Below, one piece after another: positions 1-8,391 of a stretch of DNA of 44,276 nucleotides. Where the stretch lies: assembly GCA_024639085.1 (NCBI GenBank), contig JAHEJB010000007.1, positions 1 to 44,276 of the forward strand, read 5' to 3'. The translations under genes and the position numbers were made by a program. The stretch comes from Rubricoccaceae bacterium (lineage in GTDB: Bacteria > Bacteroidota > Rhodothermia > Rhodothermales > Rubricoccaceae). The notes beneath the pieces were generated by a model, which was not told the DNA's origin, did no database searches, and saw nothing but the letters and a program-made list of their open reading frames with translations. Each line of letters starts with the position of its first letter. Position 1 is the first letter of the stretch.

Positions 1-345
1 CTCGTCCATGGATGTGGGCGGGCACATCGCCCGCGTCTCGGCCAAAGGGCCGATCGTCAGACTGCCCGTCTCGCCGCCCTCACCTTTCTCGACCGAGAAT
101 GGTCCGGTGCCTCGATTGCGCTCGAGTTGCATGGCCACACGGCCATCGTCGCCGAAGGCGAGCGTGTACTGCGCTGGGTCCTCCGGTCGTATGGACGTGT
201 CGTCCATCGACTGGAATTCGACCCGCCGCCACTGTGTGCCGGCCAGCGCCGAAGAGGGCGACGAATCGGCAGTCGGCCCCGTACAGCCAACCATGCCGAT
301 AATAAGGCCGAGAGTCGCGGCCAGCAGACCTAAACGAATGGATAT
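1..345 (-). CDS. META-domain lipoprotein, 3' end outside the window
   Basis: The minus-strand frame is open from about 345 to the window edge. It encodes a hydrophobic leader ending in a lipobox-like M-V-G-C, a Ser/Pro-rich linker, and then a domain opening LAGTQWRRVEF. Further on come GSLTIGPLAETRAMCPPTS, the pattern of META/HslJ-type domains (beta-rich, often on outer-membrane or periplasmic lipoproteins, function poorly known). The Met-Cys-Pro-Pro signature close to the window edge is the strongest identifier. The C-terminus is missing because the gene runs off the left end. No ATG, GTG or TTG precedes the leader in this frame. The only candidates are ATA at 345 or ATT at 339; the first ATG (about 291) lies just before the lipobox and would delete the signal peptide. 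The start is therefore uncertain; the family call is fairly secure. Confidence 0.7.
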   Translation of the reverse strand, partial: MSIRLGLLAATLGLIIGMVGCTGPTADSSPSSALAGTQWRRVEFQSMDDTSIRPEDPAQYTLAFGDDGRVAMQLERNRGTGPFSVEKGEGGETGSLTIGPLAETRAMCPPTSMDE

Positions 346-502
346 GTTCGTATGTGTTTATCGGTTTAGAATGGAACGACCAGCGGCTGATGGAACTCAT
401 CTGCCTGTAATGACAGCCTCGGGTACGATGTAGAACTCTTCGAAGTCAAGCCCAATGAACCAATTGTCGTCCTGTTTGACCTGCAGACCCCTCCAAAGGC
501 GT

Positions 503-1717
503 TTACCTAACAACCACAACCGATCGAGCGTCACGACTAGATCCGGCCTCAAGTGCGTACATGTACACTCCCGATGCGACGCGCACGCCTGCATCATCGC
601 GGCCATCCCAGCCAACAGTGTGTTGGCCTCCTAGTCGGATATCATTTACCAAAGTGCGCACCAGTTTCCCGAGGACGTTGTAGACAGTTAGCGTAACGGC
701 TTCTGGACCCGCAAGAGAGAAGGAGATGCGTGTGCTCTCGGTAAACGGATTTGGCATCAAAGTGGTGAGACCAAGCCCTTCAGGGAACTCATCTGGCGAG
801 CCCTCTGCACTTGTTGTCGCGAGTACGCCCGTAATCATCCGCACAGAAGCGGGGTGGAGCTGAGGGTTGCCAACGGGCACAACCTGCGTGCTCTGATTAA
901 AGAAAAGCGTGTCACCGTCTGAGCTTGCCGAGATTCCGTTTGGTCGATAAAGCGTTGCCTGATCTGCAGGACCATCATCTGATCCGGAGGCTCCAGTACC
1001 TGCCAATACGCGTGACTGGCCACTAAGAGTCAATTCGTGGATTTGTGCGCCTGCCCAGCTTGCGACATAAAGACGATCATTTGCAAAGGTCAGATGCCCG
1101 TTCCCGTTTCCAGGGATCGTTCCAAGTACGCTGACATCCGCGGCAGGGGTAATCTTGATAACATTTCCGTTGTTGAAGTTCGCCGTGTACAGGTTGCCAT
1201 CGTCGTCTATCGTGAGGCCATTGGGGCACGACATCAAGGCATCGGATGCGAACGTAGTTGTAACACCGCCAGGAGTAGTTACGGAGATCCGACCGGGCGA
1301 TTGGCAGTTTGTATTGTACACGTTGCCTGCAGCATCGATGGCCACGCCAACAGGACTTATAATTCCCGTCGTGGCATACGTCGTTACTGTTCCGTCTGGA
1401 GTGATCTTGCTGATCCGGTTCCCTCCAATGTTCGACTGAAAGAGGTTTCCATCTGGATCAAATGCACTTCCAGAAGCGCCGGCAAGCCCTGTAGCAAACG
1501 TCGATACGTCACCCGCCGGAGTGACTCGGAAAACCATCGTGCCGTTGCTGTTGTTAAGGGCGGCACCGAAATCAGATACGTACGGGTTCCCATCGGGCCC
1601 CACCGAAACACCGCCACTGGCGTCTAAAGGAGTGATAGTCGTAACTGTCTGAGCAAGAACAGCTGGTCCTAGGAGCACGAGAATGGACAGAAGAGAGGTC
1701 AGTAGCCGAGCGTTCAT
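503..1717 (-). CDS. Secreted NHL-repeat beta-propeller protein with T9SS/FlgD-like C-terminal domain
   Basis: The protein has 404 residues. An N-terminal signal peptide (MNARLLTSLLSILVLLGPAV, then LAQ) is followed by repeated blocks of the type GVAIDAAGNVY, GLTIDDDGNLY and KITPDGTVTTY. These are NHL/SMP-30-like propeller blades spanning roughly residues 25-300. The last 85 residues contain LMPNPFTESTRISFSL, VYNVLGKLVRTLV and GQHTVGWDGRDDAG, the FlgD-Ig/Por-secretion sorting domain of type IX cargo. The protein is therefore expected outside the cell or on the surface. Ligand or enzymatic activity cannot be read from the sequence. It is preceded by a 135-bp spacer and is not obviously in an operon. 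It is more AT-rich than the tyrosine genes further on. Confidence 0.85.
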   Translation of the reverse strand: MNARLLTSLLSILVLLGPAVLAQTVTTITPLDASGGVSVGPDGNPYVSDFGAALNNSNGTMVFRVTPAGDVSTFATGLAGASGSAFDPDGNLFQSNIGGNRISKITPDGTVTTYATTGIISPVGVAIDAAGNVYNTNCQSPGRISVTTPGGVTTTFASDALMSCPNGLTIDDDGNLYTANFNNGNVIKITPAADVSVLGTIPGNGNGHLTFANDRLYVASWAGAQIHELTLSGQSRVLAGTGASGSDDGPADQATLYRPNGISASSDGDTLFFNQSTQVVPVGNPQLHPASVRMITGVLATTSAEGSPDEFPEGLGLTTLMPNPFTESTRISFSLAGPEAVTLTVYNVLGKLVRTLVNDIRLGGQHTVGWDGRDDAGVRVASGVYMYALEAGSSRDARSVVVVR

Positions 1718-1852
1718 GAGCTTTGCAAACGTGGTTAGGTGAGGAAGTAGTAGGCTAACATTCTAACACCTAGAATAACAAGGGGGAAAATGAGTCCCTA
1801 TCTAACCAATCCATATTCTGTGGTTAACCCAGCATAGCCCCCTCAACGAAAC

Positions 1853-4288
1853 TCATTGCCCAGGATCAATACTGAGGGCCTGACGTGCCGTAAAGAGAGT
1901 TGCGGCGAGCATAAGTATGCCTGCTACAACTACCGCGCCTGCAAAGGTCTCCATAGCCAACCCCGCAAATAGATCTGGCAGAATGTTTTTGGCTAGTACA
2001 TAGGCCGCTAACAAACCCAGGGCAGAACCCGCCGATACTGCGAAAAAAGCGGGTCGCCAGGCTCTCAAAAGCAACGTGTGGGAAGGAGTTCCACTTGCTC
2101 TGCAGCGTTCAATCTCTGATAGCCTGTCCGAGATAGAAGCTGAAACGAGTTGGGTTGTTCCGGCAACGGCACACACGATGGCACCCAAAACCATCAGACC
2201 GAGGATCAACAGGTTGGTTCGTTCACTTCGTGATGCTCGTCGGATGGTTGAGACGGTTGCGGCGTCAGCAACTCGTGCGTGCGCAAGAACAGTGTGAACT
2301 GCGTTCCGCACAGAGACACTAAGTTGCTCGGATTGAGCCGTTGTTTTGATGATCAATGCGGCAGATGGGCGATTGAATTGCGCAAACGGGATGTAAACAG
2401 CACCCACCGACGGTGTAGTGCCCCCGAAGTAGTTCACATCTCCAACAACACCAACAACTTCCCGGAGATGTCCGTCAAGTCCGATATCAATCTGGCGCCC
2501 AATCGGGTTTCTATTCGGCCAGCGGGACTCGGCAAATGTTGCATTGACGATAGCAACGTTGCTGCCCATCGCACTATCCGCAACAATAACGCCCCTTCCA
2601 CCAAGAACGGGGATGCCCATAGTCTGGAAATAGTCTGGACCAATGAAGTCGACAACAGATTCCTGGATTGGGATTCGTTCTTCGTCGACAGCGTATTTCG
2701 CGTCCACTTGTACCGTGAGAAGGCGATCGCTTAGAAGTGGAAAGGCCTGTGCGTAGCTCGTGGCGACAACACTTGGCAATGCATTGACAGTCTCAGCAAT
2801 AGATAGGTAGAGGGTAGAATTGTCGACTTCTGGCGGTAGCGACAGGTCCATCATCACAACGCCGTCCTGATCGAAGCCCAGATTTGTTCGGGATGTGTCA
2901 AAGAATGGTCGTGCCTGATGCCCGAATGCAACGAGAAGCACTACAGAAACCGCCACAATCGAAACACTCAGGCTGCGCTCAAGCCCACGCTGCACAAAGA
3001 CAGGAACACGACCAGATTCTATCGCAATTCGCGGCGCGTAGTACAGGACCATTGCGGTGATGGCTGCGAGAACGAGGACCGCAAGGACGACAACTCCGTC
3101 CATTTGCTGGTCGAACACCGTACCCCACCTCTCTAGCAATGATTCATACACCAGAAGACGGGCTAGGCCAGCAATTGCAAGTCCCAGAACTGCTGCGACC
3201 AGAGCTACGCCGACGCTCTCAAGCGGTCGTGCTAGTGTAGATGCATGTGTCCCTTCCCAATGGCAGTTTGCACGGTAAATGGCTTGCCGAAGTGTAACAG
3301 CCCAAATCAACAGCATCACAAGAACCGCCGCCAGGAGCAGAAAATGCAGTGTTGATTGGACGGGTCTTACATAAAGGTCGCGAAGCGGATAGAACGGCGA
3401 ACTGCTCACATTTGCGCTCGATATCTCGGATAGTGATGCTATGTCCGTACGCGCATTCTCCAGCAAAACGCCGTCCTCAAGTCTGCCGATCACATAGCTC
3501 CGTGCAAATTGATCGCTATCAAATGGAAGGGGTGCCCATACATCAACTTCGTGGGTGAGTTGGGCTTCCGCTGGCATCACGCCGACAATTTCTCGGTCCA
3601 CTCCGTCAAGTTCAAGCGTCATTCCGATGGTTGAGGAACTCCGATTGTAGCGGCTAATCCAAAGCTTCTCACTGATAAGGACAACATTCGCTGCATGCTC
3701 TTCCAGTTCGTTTGAAGCGAAAACACGACCAAGCTTAGGGCTTACATCAAATGTTTCGAAGTAGTCCGCACTGATGAGCATCGCCCGGACATAGGGGGAA
3801 AAAGGGGTATCTGTTCCTCTATAAACCGTTGCATCAAATGTGATAAGGTATTCGAAGCTTGAGCTCTGCTCGCGCCACGTTTTGAAATCATCCAGAGGAA
3901 CTAGTGCGTCATCCCAGCCCTCGCCGACGCGTACAAGTTGGTCTGCATCTGTGAATCGAAGTGGCTTTAGGAACGTGGTGTAGGTTAACCCAAATGCAAA
4001 TGCGACCGCACCAAAACCAAGAGCCAGCGTCAGCACAGTAGTGAGTAGACGCCTTACAGTTCGCATTGGATGATTTGCCTCCGCATGTACACACGCCTCG
4101 GCGATCTCGTCTACGTCACCAAAACGCCTCAGAGCGTCTTCATGAGCTGTAGCTGGCCCCATTCCTTCCCGCTGATTGTCCCGTTCGCGCATCTCGATAT
4201 GAAAGTGTAGCTCGTCATCGATCTCACGGATCAGCATTTGGCGCTGGGCTGGCGTCAATGTCGTGGGCCATAGGAACTTCCCCCGCAT
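1853..4288 (-). CDS. ADOP-type ABC transporter permease (MacB/FtsX-like, no ATPase)
   Basis: The protein has 811 residues. The first ~75 form the soluble permease-prefix helix bundle (LTPAQRQMLIREIDDELHFH, DALRRFGDVDEIAEAC). A first transmembrane segment follows at about 80-105, then a large periplasmic MacB_PCD-like domain, a set of membrane helices, a second periplasmic domain (PIGRQIDIGL, VVGVVGDVNYFGG) and C-terminal FtsX-type helices. This duplicated layout and length match the family known as acidobacterial duplicated orphan permease (ADOP), which lacks its own ATP-binding subunit. The PadR-type regulator gene ends 3 bp upstream, the usual partner of this family, so the two form an operon. 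The substrate is unknown. ADOP systems are commonest in Acidobacteria, so lateral acquisition is possible but not shown by composition (34 of 60 bases G+C at 2461-2520). Confidence 0.88.
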   Translation of the reverse strand: MRGKFLWPTTLTPAQRQMLIREIDDELHFHIEMRERDNQREGMGPATAHEDALRRFGDVDEIAEACVHAEANHPMRTVRRLLTTVLTLALGFGAVAFAFGLTYTTFLKPLRFTDADQLVRVGEGWDDALVPLDDFKTWREQSSSFEYLITFDATVYRGTDTPFSPYVRAMLISADYFETFDVSPKLGRVFASNELEEHAANVVLISEKLWISRYNRSSSTIGMTLELDGVDREIVGVMPAEAQLTHEVDVWAPLPFDSDQFARSYVIGRLEDGVLLENARTDIASLSEISSANVSSSPFYPLRDLYVRPVQSTLHFLLLAAVLVMLLIWAVTLRQAIYRANCHWEGTHASTLARPLESVGVALVAAVLGLAIAGLARLLVYESLLERWGTVFDQQMDGVVVLAVLVLAAITAMVLYYAPRIAIESGRVPVFVQRGLERSLSVSIVAVSVVLLVAFGHQARPFFDTSRTNLGFDQDGVVMMDLSLPPEVDNSTLYLSIAETVNALPSVVATSYAQAFPLLSDRLLTVQVDAKYAVDEERIPIQESVVDFIGPDYFQTMGIPVLGGRGVIVADSAMGSNVAIVNATFAESRWPNRNPIGRQIDIGLDGHLREVVGVVGDVNYFGGTTPSVGAVYIPFAQFNRPSAALIIKTTAQSEQLSVSVRNAVHTVLAHARVADAATVSTIRRASRSERTNLLILGLMVLGAIVCAVAGTTQLVSASISDRLSEIERCRASGTPSHTLLLRAWRPAFFAVSAGSALGLLAAYVLAKNILPDLFAGLAMETFAGAVVVAGILMLAATLFTARQALSIDPGQ

Positions 4289-4291
4289 GGC

Positions 4292-4636
4292 TCAGGCACC
4301 TCGTGGATCAACTTGGAGCACTTTAGATGTTGCCGCACTAAATCGCTTCCAGAACGCGACTTCCTCAACCAAATGACTCCGACCACTCTTTGTTAGACTG
4401 TAAAACTTCGCCCGTCGGTTGTTCTCCGAGACTCCCCAGTGTGGTTCAATCCAACCTTTTGCCGCCATGCGATAGAGTGCGGGGTAGAGCGAACCCTCTT
4501 CGACTTGCAAGACCTCATCGCTCACCTGCTGGATTCGTCGAACAATGGCATAGCCGTGCTTTGCGCCATCCGCAAGTGTTTTGAGAATGAGCATGTCCAG
4601 TGTGCCCTGGAGTAGTTCGCCTTTTTTGCGCCCCAT
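4292..4636 (-). CDS. PadR family transcriptional regulator
   Basis: With the ATG at 4636 the product is 114 residues and begins MGRKKGELLQGTLDMLILK, the canonical start of ADOP-associated PadR regulators. The winged-helix core is visible: HGYAIVRRIQQVS, EEGSLYPALYRMAAKGWIEP, and RRAKFYSLTKSGRSHL, which is the beta-wing and the start of the dimerisation helix. The frame extends upstream to ATGs at 4669 and 4687. The longer forms add 11-17 residues without family similarity, and they would place a palindrome that looks like an operator (4666-4682) inside the coding region, so the short form is preferred. The gene precedes the permease with 3 bp between them and probably autoregulates the pair. 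The effector is unknown. Confidence 0.88.
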   Translation of the reverse strand: MGRKKGELLQGTLDMLILKTLADGAKHGYAIVRRIQQVSDEVLQVEEGSLYPALYRMAAKGWIEPHWGVSENNRRAKFYSLTKSGRSHLVEEVAFWKRFSAATSKVLQVDPRGA

Positions 4637-4665
4637 TGGTTTTCGCGTCCATTTTGCGTAAGTGT

Positions 4666-4682
4666 TCATGCAGCATACATGA
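4666..4682. promoter_or_regulatory. Candidate PadR operator (inverted repeat)
   Basis: TCATG, 7 bp, CATGA: a perfect 5-bp dyad of 17 bp about 30 bp before the preferred PadR start. PadR proteins typically bind ATG-rich dyads with about one helical turn between half-sites and repress their own promoter. The position is right for autorepression and could also affect the divergent oxidoreductase gene. This is inference from symmetry and position only. Confidence 0.35.
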
Positions 4683-4796
4683 TTCATCCCTAGTTGGTCA
4701 AGGGATAAGCAATGCTCTCGTAATTACATCCTGGGCGTCGCGATGGATGAAATACTTGCTTCAGGAAGTAAGTTCAGGCACGTTCAATTCTACAGG

Positions 4797-5966
4797 ATGC
4801 ATCATCAAACCCACTCTCCGTGGCAAAAATCAATTGCCCCCAAGTCGTGCGATGTGGCTATCGTCGGAGGCGGCATCATGGGTTGCGCGACTGCGTACTG
4901 GCTGAGCAAGTCGAATCCGTCGTTGAACATCGCGATTCTAGAAGCAGAGCAGCTGGCCCACGGTGCCAGCGGACGGAATGCCGGATTTCTGCTCCTTGGG
5001 ACGCATACGGATTATGCCTCGGCTGTCGATGCAATGGGCCGCGATCAAGCGCGACGCCTTTGGGAGTTCACCGCAGAAAACGCACGGCTGATCGCCGAAC
5101 TGGATCAATCAGCATTTGATCTCCAGTTGTCAGGAAGCCTGATTGCTGCCGGAGACGGCGCAGAGGCCGAGCGCCTTGAGAGTTCGGCGGAGTTATTGAC
5201 AGAGGACGGTGTGGACGTTGAACATCTGAATGGCGCCGAAACGAACCGGCGCTTGATGTCCAATGCCTATCTAGCTGGGCTCTATGTCAAAGAAGGGGGG
5301 ATGCTAAACCCGGCGAAGCTGGTCCGACATCTCGCAGCACAAAGCCAGGCGACGGTTGTAGAGAAGTGGCCTGTCGAAGGCGTCGAGTCGGAAGGCACGG
5401 GTGTCCGCCTGTACAGCAAGAGGGGAGCGATAAAAGCAGCAAAAGTCGTGCTGACGCTCAACGCCTACCTCCCAAAGCTTATCCCTACGCTAAACCAATT
5501 TGTTCGGCCGGTACGTGCGCAAATGATGGCGACGGAGCCAGTTCCGCATATGCTGGATCACCCTGTATACTCGCACGCGGGGTTCTTCTACATCCGGCAG
5601 AGAGTGGATAGACGAATCATGCTCGGCGGCGCCCGGCATCTGCATTTGGACGAAGAGGTGGGCTACGAAGACGCCACCACCGAGCCGCTTCAGGCAGATC
5701 TGGAGGCCTATCTCGCAAACCATTTTCCGCGCATCGGAACCCCAGCAATCGAGCGCCGGTGGAGCGGAACCATGGGATTCTCGCCAGATAGTCTGCCTGT
5801 CGTTGGTTGTGTTCCAGGCGTTCCAAATTCAACTTATGCAACTGGCTTTACGGGCCACGGAATGGGCTTCAGCGTACGTTTTGGCAAACTGCTCGCTCGA
5901 GCCGTTCTTGGGGGGAAGGACGAGGCTGGCGACCTATTCTCCGTGGACAGACTTCAGCTATCCTGA
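4797..5966 (+). CDS. FAD-dependent oxidoreductase, DAO (glycine/D-amino-acid oxidase) family
   Basis: The product has 389 residues from the ATG at 4797; an in-frame ATG at 4743 would add 18. The N-terminal Rossmann motif VAIVGGGIMGCATAYWL (about residues 20-36) binds FAD, followed by LEAEQLAHGASGRNAGFLL, the DAO-family signature after the dinucleotide fold. Near the C-terminus, RRWSGTMGFSPDSLPVVG and TGFTGHGMGFSVRFGKLLA form the second FAD-contact region typical of glycine oxidase/sarcosine oxidase-like enzymes. It probably oxidises an amine or imino acid with O2 or a quinone, but the substrate cannot be assigned. The gene is divergent from padR and 55 bp upstream of the Bax-inhibitor gene, possibly co-transcribed with it. 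Confidence 0.87.
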   Translation: MHHQTHSPWQKSIAPKSCDVAIVGGGIMGCATAYWLSKSNPSLNIAILEAEQLAHGASGRNAGFLLLGTHTDYASAVDAMGRDQARRLWEFTAENARLIAELDQSAFDLQLSGSLIAAGDGAEAERLESSAELLTEDGVDVEHLNGAETNRRLMSNAYLAGLYVKEGGMLNPAKLVRHLAAQSQATVVEKWPVEGVESEGTGVRLYSKRGAIKAAKVVLTLNAYLPKLIPTLNQFVRPVRAQMMATEPVPHMLDHPVYSHAGFFYIRQRVDRRIMLGGARHLHLDEEVGYEDATTEPLQADLEAYLANHFPRIGTPAIERRWSGTMGFSPDSLPVVGCVPGVPNSTYATGFTGHGMGFSVRFGKLLARAVLGGKDEAGDLFSVDRLQLS

Positions 5967-6021
5967 ATCATTACGATACAGCGCGCGTTGTTTGGCATCT
6001 CTTTTAATTCCCCCCACGACA

Positions 6022-6720
6022 ATGAACCAATTTGCCCAGCAGACGCTGGTCTCCCCCCGCACGGTTGACACGTCTGAGCGTGCCACGTTCATCATGCGGA
6101 CCTACATGCACCTCATGGGCGCAATCCTGCTTTTTGCGGCCATTGAGATCTTTTTCTATCAGACAGGTCTGATGCAGACCATTGCGAACGCGTTTTTGAG
6201 CGTTAGCTGGTTGCTTGTCTTAGGCGGATTCGTAGTTGTGAGCTGGTTCGCGAGCCGCGCCGCAATGACGGCCGAATCCACGGCCGCGCAGTACGCGGCG
6301 CTGATAGGTTTCGTCATTGCGGAAGCGTTGATCTTCGTGCCGCTGCTCTGGATCGCGTTCGTAAGTATCGGTCCGAGCGTCATAAACAGCGCCGCCTGGG
6401 TAACGCTGCTCGGTTTCGCAGGATTGACAGGAGTCGTATTCGTAACACGAAAAGATTTCTCTTTCCTTGGCGGTATCCTTCGTTGGGCGTTTGTCGTCGC
6501 GCTGGTGATGATTGTGGCCGCCGTGATTTTCGGCTTCGAGCTCGGAACCTTTTTCTCTGTCGGGATGATTGCGCTTGCCGGTGGTGCCATCCTTTACGAT
6601 ACGTCCAACATCCTCCTGCATTACCCCGAGGACCGCTATGTCGGCGCTGCCTTGCAGCTCTTTGCTTCTGTCGCGCTGATGTTCTGGTACGTGCTGCGGC
6701 TGTTCATGAGCCGCCGCTAA
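6022..6720 (+). CDS. Bax inhibitor-1 / YccA family integral membrane protein
   Basis: The product has 232 residues from the ATG at 6022 (MNQFAQQTLVSPRTVDTSER). After a short cytosolic N-terminus there are about seven hydrophobic helices. The family hallmarks are RATFIMRTYMHLMGAILLFA at the first helix and GGAILYDTSNILLHYPEDRY near the C-terminus, which contains the conserved acidic residues of the BI-1/YccA/YbhL fold. Bacterial members are linked to ion leak and membrane-protease (FtsH) modulation; the role here is unassigned. The frame stays open upstream into the oxidoreductase gene, but that extension overlaps a real gene and carries no family similarity. A REP-like repeat starts right after the stop. 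Confidence 0.9.
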   Translation: MNQFAQQTLVSPRTVDTSERATFIMRTYMHLMGAILLFAAIEIFFYQTGLMQTIANAFLSVSWLLVLGGFVVVSWFASRAAMTAESTAAQYAALIGFVIAEALIFVPLLWIAFVSIGPSVINSAAWVTLLGFAGLTGVVFVTRKDFSFLGGILRWAFVVALVMIVAAVIFGFELGTFFSVGMIALAGGAILYDTSNILLHYPEDRYVGAALQLFASVALMFWYVLRLFMSRR

Positions 6721-6721
6721 T

Positions 6722-6830
6722 CGTCATTGCGAGGATCCCGACTTGTCGGGAGACGCGGCAATCTCGTGGGACTGATGATAATCCTACAAGATTGCCGCGT
6801 CACTTGCTGTGCTCATTCCTCGCAATGACA
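6722..6830. repeat. REP/MITE-like nested inverted repeat
   Basis: A 109-bp element between the convergent Bax-inhibitor and thioesterase genes. Outer arms: CGTCATTGCGAGG (6722-6734) and CCTCGCAATGACA (6818-6830), 12 of 13 paired. Inner arms: GACGCGGCAATCT (6752-6764) and AGATTGCCGCGTC (6789-6801), perfect. Inside the left half is a separate 7-bp hairpin, TCCCGAC/GTCGGGA (6736-6751). Repeats with a CGTCATTGCGAGG-type end are known as dispersed intergenic elements in many bacterial genomes. This one may also act as a bidirectional terminator. Confidence 0.8.
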
Positions 6831-6869
6831 GATTTGGTGAGATTGCTCAGCCGCGCTCGCGACTAACGG

Positions 6870-7721
6870 CTAAACCCACCAGGTACGGACCCACGCCAGA
6901 GTCTTCCCGTCAGACTGGCGCGCAAGTTCGTGCATGAACGTGCCTTGCTCTACGGGCCCAACGCTGGACGTTATCGTCTCTCCGAAAACACTCTCCGCCT
7001 TGAAGGCGACGTCAATCTCGGAGACCGTGTGGCTCTCCCGATACTCTGTCGGCACAGCCTCTAGCGCCCAGTCGAGGTAGCAAACGTTGTTCACGTGGCG
7101 GTTCACGTCCAGATCGCTGCGGCGGACGTAAAAATCGACCTCGCGAATGGTGCTGGAAGGTGCGCCGGGAGAAATCTGCTGGCTAAACTGTGGAGAAGGT
7201 AGATCTGGCGTTGGAATGCGCGAAAGCTCAGCCGGAGGCCTCATCGGGCGGCGCCGAACCAGGTCGATGATCGTCCAGTAGCTGGTGCCTTCGGCAAGTA
7301 GATTCCCCTGCTGGTCCAGAAAGCGAAACGCTCGTTCGGCACGGACGCCTTTGAACTCACACGCCCAGGTCTCGATGGTCACTTTCGAACGCCACACGGG
7401 ACGGGCGTAAATCCGCAACTTGAATCGCAGCATCACCCAAACCCAACCCGACTCTACACCGCCGTCCATCCCGGAAAGCTGCGTGTGGTTACCGGCGGCC
7501 TCCTGGAAGTAATCCATGAGCGTCTGGACAGTCGCCCTGTAATTCGGCCCGACCTCGTACGAGCGGACTTGAAACGTCTCCCGCCAGACAGGTGGCATCT
7601 GTGTCGGAGGAGCGACAACGATCTGCTGATCGTTAATCGCGAGTGGGACGTTGGATGTCAGCCTCGAAGGCCGACTAATTTGTGGTAATACGGATTTCAT
7701 TGCGAGAGATGACCTTCCCAA
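6870..7721 (-). CDS. Acyl-ACP thioesterase (FatA/FatB family, double hotdog)
   Basis: The product has up to 283 residues. The first hotdog domain runs from about residue 45 (WRETFQVRSYEVGPNYRA) through YFQEAAGNHTQLSGMDG and WVWVMLRFKLRIYARPVW. The second contains YVRRSDLDVNRHVNNVCYLD, carrying the Asn and His of the N-x-H-x-x-N catalytic pattern of plant and bacterial FatA/FatB. It releases free fatty acids from acyl carrier protein and so helps set chain length or lipid flux. Family homology begins near residue 45, so the ATGs at 7721 and 7700 may both be too far upstream; an in-frame ATG at 7598 would give MPPVWRETF. The gene stands alone on the minus strand with 251 bp before the rhodanese gene. 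Confidence 0.87.
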   Translation of the reverse strand: MGRSSLAMKSVLPQISRPSRLTSNVPLAINDQQIVVAPPTQMPPVWRETFQVRSYEVGPNYRATVQTLMDYFQEAAGNHTQLSGMDGGVESGWVWVMLRFKLRIYARPVWRSKVTIETWACEFKGVRAERAFRFLDQQGNLLAEGTSYWTIIDLVRRRPMRPPAELSRIPTPDLPSPQFSQQISPGAPSSTIREVDFYVRRSDLDVNRHVNNVCYLDWALEAVPTEYRESHTVSEIDVAFKAESVFGETITSSVGPVEQGTFMHELARQSDGKTLAWVRTWWV

Positions 7722-7972
7722 ATAACAGCAGTCCTAACGGCTGTTTATTGGTCGGCGTTCAAGCCGGGATCAACCAGGGTGGGGGACAGAAGGAACCATG
7801 CCCGATCGTCAACTCAGCGGGCGCTCATGAAACAATATCCTACTCCTGCGCGCCCGCAACTGCGAAAACTGCGTGGATTGATTACGCTTCGAACGTATTG
7901 CATTTGCATTGTGTAGTCATCTCGTCACAGTTACCAGAGGCTAAGTGTGATGGAGTGGCTTCCCCTTTCTCT

Positions 7973-8362
7973 TCACTCTATTACCGTCGCGCCAGCGGAT
8001 TTTAGCGCCCCGTATCCGCCAATATTGTACGCCTCCTCAAACCCCATTTCGGTGAGAATGCCCGCCGCTCGTCCGCTTCGTTGGCCAGAGCCACAATACA
8101 GGTAGATGGGTTCGTCGCGCGGGTACCCCTCAACGCGTTGCCTGAAATCTCCGTCGAAGACATTTATGTTCACTGCACCATCCAGATGACCGCTCGCATA
8201 TTCACTGCCGGTCCTGACATCAAGGATAAGACCGTCGGGGTCGTGATCCCCAACAAAGTCGGACGGGCTCATCGAAATACCTCCGCCACTTCCTCCCAAG
8301 AAAAACCACCAAAGGGCTATGCCGATGACGGCAACAACGATTATGATGAGTAAGGAGCGCAT
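7973..8362 (-). CDS. Membrane-anchored rhodanese-domain protein
   Basis: The product has 129 residues. One N-terminal transmembrane helix (residues 3-23, LLIIIVVAVIGIALWWFFLG) is followed by a glycine-rich linker and a single rhodanese domain: LILDVRTGSEYASGHLDGAV, then IYLYCGSGQRSGRAA with the active-site Cys at residue 90. The catalytic loop has six residues (CGSGQR), the length associated with sulfur rather than arsenate/phosphate chemistry. The domain probably faces the periplasm, where it could take part in sulfur transfer or thiol redox. The stop codon of an acyl-CoA synthetase remnant lies 29 bp upstream on the same strand, so the gene was probably once the last gene of the tyrosine operon. 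Confidence 0.9.
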   Translation of the reverse strand: MRSLLIIIVVAVIGIALWWFFLGGSGGGISMSPSDFVGDHDPDGLILDVRTGSEYASGHLDGAVNINVFDGDFRQRVEGYPRDEPIYLYCGSGQRSGRAAGILTEMGFEEAYNIGGYGALKSAGATVIE

Positions 8363-8391
8363 GGTCTGACCGAAGGCGGAGAGGAGGGATG

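Noticed and set aside
2279-2734. 151-codon plus-strand frame opposite the ADOP permease
   Set aside because: Antisense shadow with no domain; the minus-strand permease reading is unambiguous.
5803-6021. 73-residue upstream extension of the Bax-inhibitor gene
   Set aside because: Overlaps the end of the oxidoreductase gene in another frame and lacks homology; the ATG at 6022 fits the family start.
7721-7749. AATAACAGC/GCTGTTATT-like imperfect hairpin between the rhodanese and thioesterase genes
   Set aside because: Stem contains a bulge, overlaps the longest possible thioesterase start and has no clear T-run; the rest of the 251-bp gap shows nothing recognisable.
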